From JABJAG01 sp038137215 (GTDB lineage: Bacteria > Pseudomonadota > Alphaproteobacteria > UBA6615), in NCBI GenBank assembly GCA_038137215.1, contig JAYQBG010000033.1:1-26107 (forward strand): a DNA stretch of 26,107 nt, given 5' to 3'. The position numbers were made by a program, and so were the translations under genes. Below are positions 22,620 to 26,107 of the stretch, piece after piece. Within the stretch, counting starts at the first letter, position 1, and each line of letters begins with the position of its first letter. Below the pieces are notes generated by a model. It saw only the letters and a list, made by a program, of their open reading frames with translations, searched no databases and was not told where the DNA came from.

Positions 22620-25600
22620 CTAATCAGATGAGCCGAAACTTTCTCTTCGACAAGGCTCCTGCATCATAAGAGCAGGCTTAATTTCGGTATCGGTCCAATG
22701 ATCAAGGAATAGAGGCGTTGCGCTCCCTCCGATAGGAGGTACTAGCCAAGGCCAGTGTCCAAAAATATCCCGTTCAGTGTCTTGCTCGTTTTTGCAAAAC
22801 TGAAGGAATTCGAGCGAAGCACTGTGGTGGTCAACAATTTTAACACCAGCCCTATCGAAACTCCAAAGCACGGCTTCTGTCATGGCGGTTAGCACCTTAT
22901 CTCTCCAAAGCGAGCGTTCACGGCTCGTGTCGAGTTCCATTTTTTCAGCTATTTTGGATGAGAGATTGTAACGATCGACATCAGTAAAATTCCGAGCGCC
23001 AATCTCGGTAGCCATATACCATCCGTTGAAAGGCGCACATCGATAAAGAACGCCACCGCAATCGAATGCCATATCAGATACAGCGGGAATTGCGTACCAC
23101 TTGAGATTCAAGTCCCCAATACCCGGTATTTGTGGGTGACTTATGGGAACTTCTTTACGGTTTGCGGGTGGAATTTCGTAGTATCGCGGTTTCTGTCCTG
23201 GAACGTCTATAACAATTGGTAAAAGATCGAAATTGCCACCTGCACCACGCCAGCCCAACCCTTCAATTGATCTTGTGAGCTCTAATTGCGCGGGATCTCC
23301 CACAATTTGTCCTGCGGAGGTTTGATAACCCGCATATCTCATTAGCTGTGGGTTCCAAATTCTGATAGAAGAATTATTCGCATCAACCTGGTCAAATACT
23401 GTCATCAGAGGAGTTAGGTTGCCGTCATTATAGGCGAGATCAAGGTGTTCAAAGAGAGCAGTTGCAATATCATCTGGATGGGTGAGGTGCCTGCAGTCAC
23501 GTACCTTTAACCCAGACCAGTAAAGGCGACCGATACACCGTGACGCATTTCGCCATGCTACTCGAGCGCCAAAAGTTAGTTCTTCTTCAGTCTGGCGATA
23601 GCTTCCAGTTGTACGGATCTCAGTCTCAACCTCACGCCAACGGCTTTCAAATCCGCCAAGCCCGTTATTCTCAGTAAAAAATTGTTCTAGAAAAGATTTT
23701 GCTTCGGCTTCTGGCAGGCCCGGCTCATTTACTTTAAACACTTGCCACTTTGGTACTTTTGGCGGCCGGCCACTATCGCGCCACGCACCTGGACATACCA
23801 TCTCGGGACCACTTGCAGAGCCAGCGTGAACGAAGACTTCTTTGCGAACGGCGATCCCCTTGTCGTTTAGGAGCTCCGTAATCTCGTTTGCCCAGACGAG
23901 CGGCCCACACACTAATGCTTCGGATGCTCCTGACGCTTGGATGGCGGAGTCTGCGAGTTTTGCTAAATCTGGTCTACCTCTAATCGAAGTGTCGTAAGGC
24001 ATAAAGCCGATGCGGCCTTGATCAGCGGCTGCCTCAAACTCGTCGAGGTACGGTGCAGCAGTGCGGCCTCGATGTATATAAACCACATGGATGCGCCGCC
24101 GATCTGCAATTGCTCGAAGCGCTGCTACGGCGGGCGTTACGCCGATTCCTGCCACTATGAATAGAAGCGGCGAGCCCTCTTCACTTAATGGCTCGCCCTG
24201 TGGCGCCGAAACCCTAGTAAGTACAACTTTCTCTAAACCCGCTAGCCACGGTGAGAAAAGCCCCTGTTGCTCGATTTTGATGCCGCATTCAATCATGTCG
24301 GCGCCACTTTCAACAACTGTATAGCTCCGCGACACCCAAGCGCCGTTGATTAGGCCTTCAATAGAGACGTATTGACCTGCTGAAATAGTTGGTAGCTTGC
24401 AGCCGACTGGCTCCAGGCGCAATTGAACCGAGCCTTCACACAAAGGCGAGACTGAGGTTCTACATAAGGTAAAGTTCTCTCGTCCGAGGATCGTTGAGAG
24501 TCTGTTGTGACATCCGCCGCAAACACCGCCTGCACCGCAGACCCGCTCAATATCTACGAGAGCTGTTGCTCCAGCCTCTGCGTGTTTTCGGATTGTTCCA
24601 ACCGTAACGGCCGTGCAAGCACATGCAGTAGCATCAGAATCTAAACTTGGTTCTTGAGCAAATAGCAGAGTTCCGTTGGCCTCAAACGCTGCTTGCCGCC
24701 ATGTCTCTAGAGCTTTCCCAGACAGCAGATTATTCATCACTGCGGGGAGGTCTTCCCAGTCCTGTAGACCCTCGACTACCACTGGCACGTCATTACGGAT
24801 CCCAATATGAGATAGGCCGTCCGGAGATGAAAGCGTCTTTTGGGGCGTCACCGCATCGCGCGCAATCACTACCTCCGATGAGAGTGCCCGTGTGACTGTA
24901 ACCGTTCTGTTGCCGGCCAGTTGAATGGTGGTTACGACTTGGTCACCTTCGCTGCTGGAAGTTAGCACGCTGTACGCAATTCCACGGTTTGATAGTGCAT
25001 AGCCGGCGCGCAACGCCGAGGTCAGAGAGGCAACGCCCGCCGCTTCACAAATGAGGCGCGTTGTCTCCGCCGACAAAACCAATACTGTTGAGTGTTCTAG
25101 CGCACGGACGGTAGCAGACCGCGGCTTGTTTTCTAGCACTCCCAGCTCACCGACTAAGGTTCCCGGGCCGCTTGCCCCAATCACGCGAGCAACTTGGTGG
25201 TCCCACTGAAGGGCCTCTAAGCAACCAGACAGAATAAGGCAGGCGAAGTCAGCTGTATCGCCCTCTGCAAAAAGGATTTCGCCGGGGGCGATGTCTCGCG
25301 CGACGATCTCGCCTGTTTCCGAAAGAAGTGCCCCAATCTCGGCGCCGGTAGCGGAAAGAGTTTCTAATCGCATTAGTAACTCATCTTGGCTGCTGGCTGT
25401 TAGAGCGTCACGCCCACGATAAGTACCGGTGCCTCGGCGTAGGAGTTCGTCGGGTATTAAAGCTAATCTGCATCGATCAGCAGCTAGAATACTTACATCG
25501 CGCTGCCCAACATGTCGCAGCCATCCCTTCTCTCCGATAAGTGATCCTCGCTCGTATCTCGAGAGGGTGACAATACGCTGATGAATGTCTTTACATACGG

Positions 25601-25778
25601 TACGCAGAGAGCCTGATAAGATAACATAAGCAACGCTATCAACTTTGCCCGGCATAGAAACAACATCATCGACGTCGTAGTCGTGAACAGCAATGTCCCG
25701 ACCAACAATGGATGACGATGGAGAAGAGATAGCTTGCGCTATCAAATTGATTTCAGACTTTGATAATTTTGGGTTCAT
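22620..25778 (-). CDS. nos: Multidomain nitric oxide synthase: cNMP-cNMP-[2Fe-2S]-FAD/NAD(P) reductase-NOS oxygenase
   Basis: Positions count from the TTG at 25805; subtract 9 for ATG 25778. Cyclic-nucleotide domain 1 is at about 45-145 (GEKGWL and QRDVS), domain 2 at about 160-260, with the phosphate cassette GELGVLENKPRSATVRA intact. Residues 265-390 are unrecognised. A BFD-type [2Fe-2S] domain follows (C395-x-C397, C429-xx-C432), then a ferredoxin-reductase module (GQYVSIEG, RSYTV 493-497 for FAD, GIGVTP 553-558 and CGP 633-635 for NAD(P)). NOS oxygenase runs from about 671: heme ligand Cys757 in WRNASRCIGR, PFNGWYMATEIGAR with the arginine-binding Glu934, RYN, VDHHSASLEF, and the pterin-side Trp1020 in HWPWLVPP. 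It should make NO from L-arginine with its own electron supply. Codon use and GC are foreign to the neighbours. ATG 25778 is preferred; TTG 25805 is possible. The stop is TAG. Confidence 0.95.
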   Translation of the reverse strand: MNPKLSKSEINLIAQAISSPSSSIVGRDIAVHDYDVDDVVSMPGKVDSVAYVILSGSLRTVCKDIHQRIVTLSRYERGSLIGEKGWLRHVGQRDVSILAADRCRLALIPDELLRRGTGTYRGRDALTASSQDELLMRLETLSATGAEIGALLSETGEIVARDIAPGEILFAEGDTADFACLILSGCLEALQWDHQVARVIGASGPGTLVGELGVLENKPRSATVRALEHSTVLVLSAETTRLICEAAGVASLTSALRAGYALSNRGIAYSVLTSSSEGDQVVTTIQLAGNRTVTVTRALSSEVVIARDAVTPQKTLSSPDGLSHIGIRNDVPVVVEGLQDWEDLPAVMNNLLSGKALETWRQAAFEANGTLLFAQEPSLDSDATACACTAVTVGTIRKHAEAGATALVDIERVCGAGGVCGGCHNRLSTILGRENFTLCRTSVSPLCEGSVQLRLEPVGCKLPTISAGQYVSIEGLINGAWVSRSYTVVESGADMIECGIKIEQQGLFSPWLAGLEKVVLTRVSAPQGEPLSEEGSPLLFIVAGIGVTPAVAALRAIADRRRIHVVYIHRGRTAAPYLDEFEAAADQGRIGFMPYDTSIRGRPDLAKLADSAIQASGASEALVCGPLVWANEITELLNDKGIAVRKEVFVHAGSASGPEMVCPGAWRDSGRPPKVPKWQVFKVNEPGLPEAEAKSFLEQFFTENNGLGGFESRWREVETEIRTTGSYRQTEEELTFGARVAWRNASRCIGRLYWSGLKVRDCRHLTHPDDIATALFEHLDLAYNDGNLTPLMTVFDQVDANNSSIRIWNPQLMRYAGYQTSAGQIVGDPAQLELTRSIEGLGWRGAGGNFDLLPIVIDVPGQKPRYYEIPPANRKEVPISHPQIPGIGDLNLKWYAIPAVSDMAFDCGGVLYRCAPFNGWYMATEIGARNFTDVDRYNLSSKIAEKMELDTSRERSLWRDKVLTAMTEAVLWSFDRAGVKIVDHHSASLEFLQFCKNEQDTERDIFGHWPWLVPPIGGSATPLFLDHWTDTEIKPALMMQEPCRRESFGSSD

Positions 25779-25802
25779 TTTTATTTTACCCGTCACACTG
25801 AT

Positions 25803-25818
25803 CAATTTATAAAAATTG
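25803..25818. promoter_or_regulatory. Palindrome in the NOS promoter region
   Basis: CAATTT-ATAA-AAATTG is a perfect 6+6 dyad about 25 bp upstream of the ATG at 25778. It contains a TATAAA-like -10 element on the minus strand, with TTTACA further upstream at a non-optimal distance. It does not match the FNR/DNR consensus TTGAT-N4-ATCAA. It could be an operator or a chance AT-rich dyad. Confidence 0.35.
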
Positions 25819-25880
25819 TAATCTGTAAAGCCGAAAAATCACCTTTTCTCCGAAGAGGAGATGGTGTGCCTCTGTGTTGC

Positions 25881-25982
25881 CTACTCGGCATCCTCCGACA
25901 GCAGGGCGCTGGAGCCGATCAGAAGGTCACGCAGCCATTTGGCCTGCGCGCTAGACTTCTCCGACTTCTCCCAGTTGTTTGA
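25881..25982 (-). pseudogene. GC-rich C-terminal gene fragment
   Basis: A minus-strand frame of about 33 codons reads NNWEKSEKSSAQAKWLRDLL, then IGSSALLSEDAE and TAG. It is closed upstream by a stop at 25983-25985. Codon choice is native-like (GCG CAG GCC, CTG CGT GAC), unlike the NOS gene beside it, so it looks like the 3' remnant of a chromosomal gene cut by the foreign segment. The family is not recognised. Confidence 0.35.
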
Positions 25983-26088
25983 CTAGCTTGGCTCTACGCG
26001 AGGAATCAATAGCTATAATTGCATCCGCGTGTTCCTCTCCGAACTGATTAAAAGCGTTTTGAATACGAAGTACACTTTTCGCCGAATT
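25951..26088 (-). pseudogene. Unrecognised C-terminal reading-frame fragment
   Basis: A 45-codon minus-strand frame without a start codon reads AKSVLRIQNAFNQFGEEHAD, then AIIAIDSSRRAKLVKQLGEV and GEV-TAG, closed upstream by TAA (26089-26091). It looks like an amphipathic helical protein end. It overlaps the GC-rich fragment in another frame, so at most one of the two is likely to be real over the shared 32 bases. Beyond 26091 the window shows nothing I can assign. Confidence 0.3.
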
Positions 26089-26107
26089 TTAGGCGAGCTG
26101 CCTAGCG

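Noticed and set aside
25861..25986. Plus-strand 41-codon frame starting ATG right after GAAGAGGAG
   Set aside because: The purine run touches the ATG with no spacing, and the Ser/Arg-rich product looks like an antisense shadow of the GC-rich minus-strand fragment.

Overview
The window looks like chromosomal DNA from a high-GC alphaproteobacterium, perhaps a marine or Rhodospirillales-type lineage. The evidence is indirect: about 63% G+C in native genes, families typical of such genomes (class III CoA-transferases, NIPSNAP, YCII, DinB, FAH-fold hydrolases, EamA permeases), and dispersed palindromic intergenic repeats of the kind common there. No rRNA, tRNA, CRISPR array or transposase is visible.

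Layout. 1-112 is the 3' end of an unknown gene, followed by repeats. 376-2812 (minus) is a three-gene operon: GST, then a double-YCII protein, then a ketopantoate-reductase-like gene. The GST has an in-frame TGA exactly where its active-site Cys should be, so it is a selenocysteine candidate. The reductase is interrupted by an in-frame TAG at the Gln of its QNG motif. 3148-4979 (minus) holds two tandem hydroxyisobutyrate-dehydrogenase-type genes. 5227-6629 and 6761-7801 (plus) encode a Gfo/Idh/MocA oxidoreductase, a VOC protein and a zinc-free MDR oxidoreductase. 7798-8922 (minus) is a class III CoA-transferase, divergent from a plus-strand run of FAD-linked D-lactate/glycolate-type dehydrogenase, class II aldolase, possible small membrane protein and NIPSNAP protein (9008-11768). 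11892-15600 (minus) is an apparent operon: DinB-like protein, 2OG-Fe(II) oxygenase, CinA-like protein, EamA permease. 15790-17652 (minus) has a GIY-YIG protein, SlyX and an SCP-x-type thiolase. 17809-21223 (plus) has two paralogous Asp/Glu-racemase-fold proteins and two paralogous EamA permeases, the second broken by an in-frame TAG. 21230-22084 (minus) is a FAH-fold hydrolase.

At about 22430 the composition changes. A decapitated E1-beta/transketolase-like 3' remnant on the minus strand meets the decapitated 3' end of an unrelated plus-strand reading frame. Beyond this lies a roughly 47% G+C segment with one very large minus-strand gene, 22620-25778/25805. It encodes a self-contained nitric oxide synthase with the order cNMP-binding domain, cNMP-binding domain, unrecognised region, BFD-type [2Fe-2S] domain, FAD/NAD(P) ferredoxin-reductase module, NOS heme oxygenase domain. 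Fusing two cyclic-nucleotide sensor domains to a reductase-NOS chain is the most striking feature here. It suggests an enzyme whose NO output is gated directly by a cyclic nucleotide, without a separate receptor. The window ends in short gene fragments on the minus strand.

The native genes are mostly stand-alone catabolic enzymes and permeases for organic or hydroxy acids and CoA thioesters. I could not deduce a single pathway. Stop codons lean strongly to TAG, and three tandem paralogue pairs are present.
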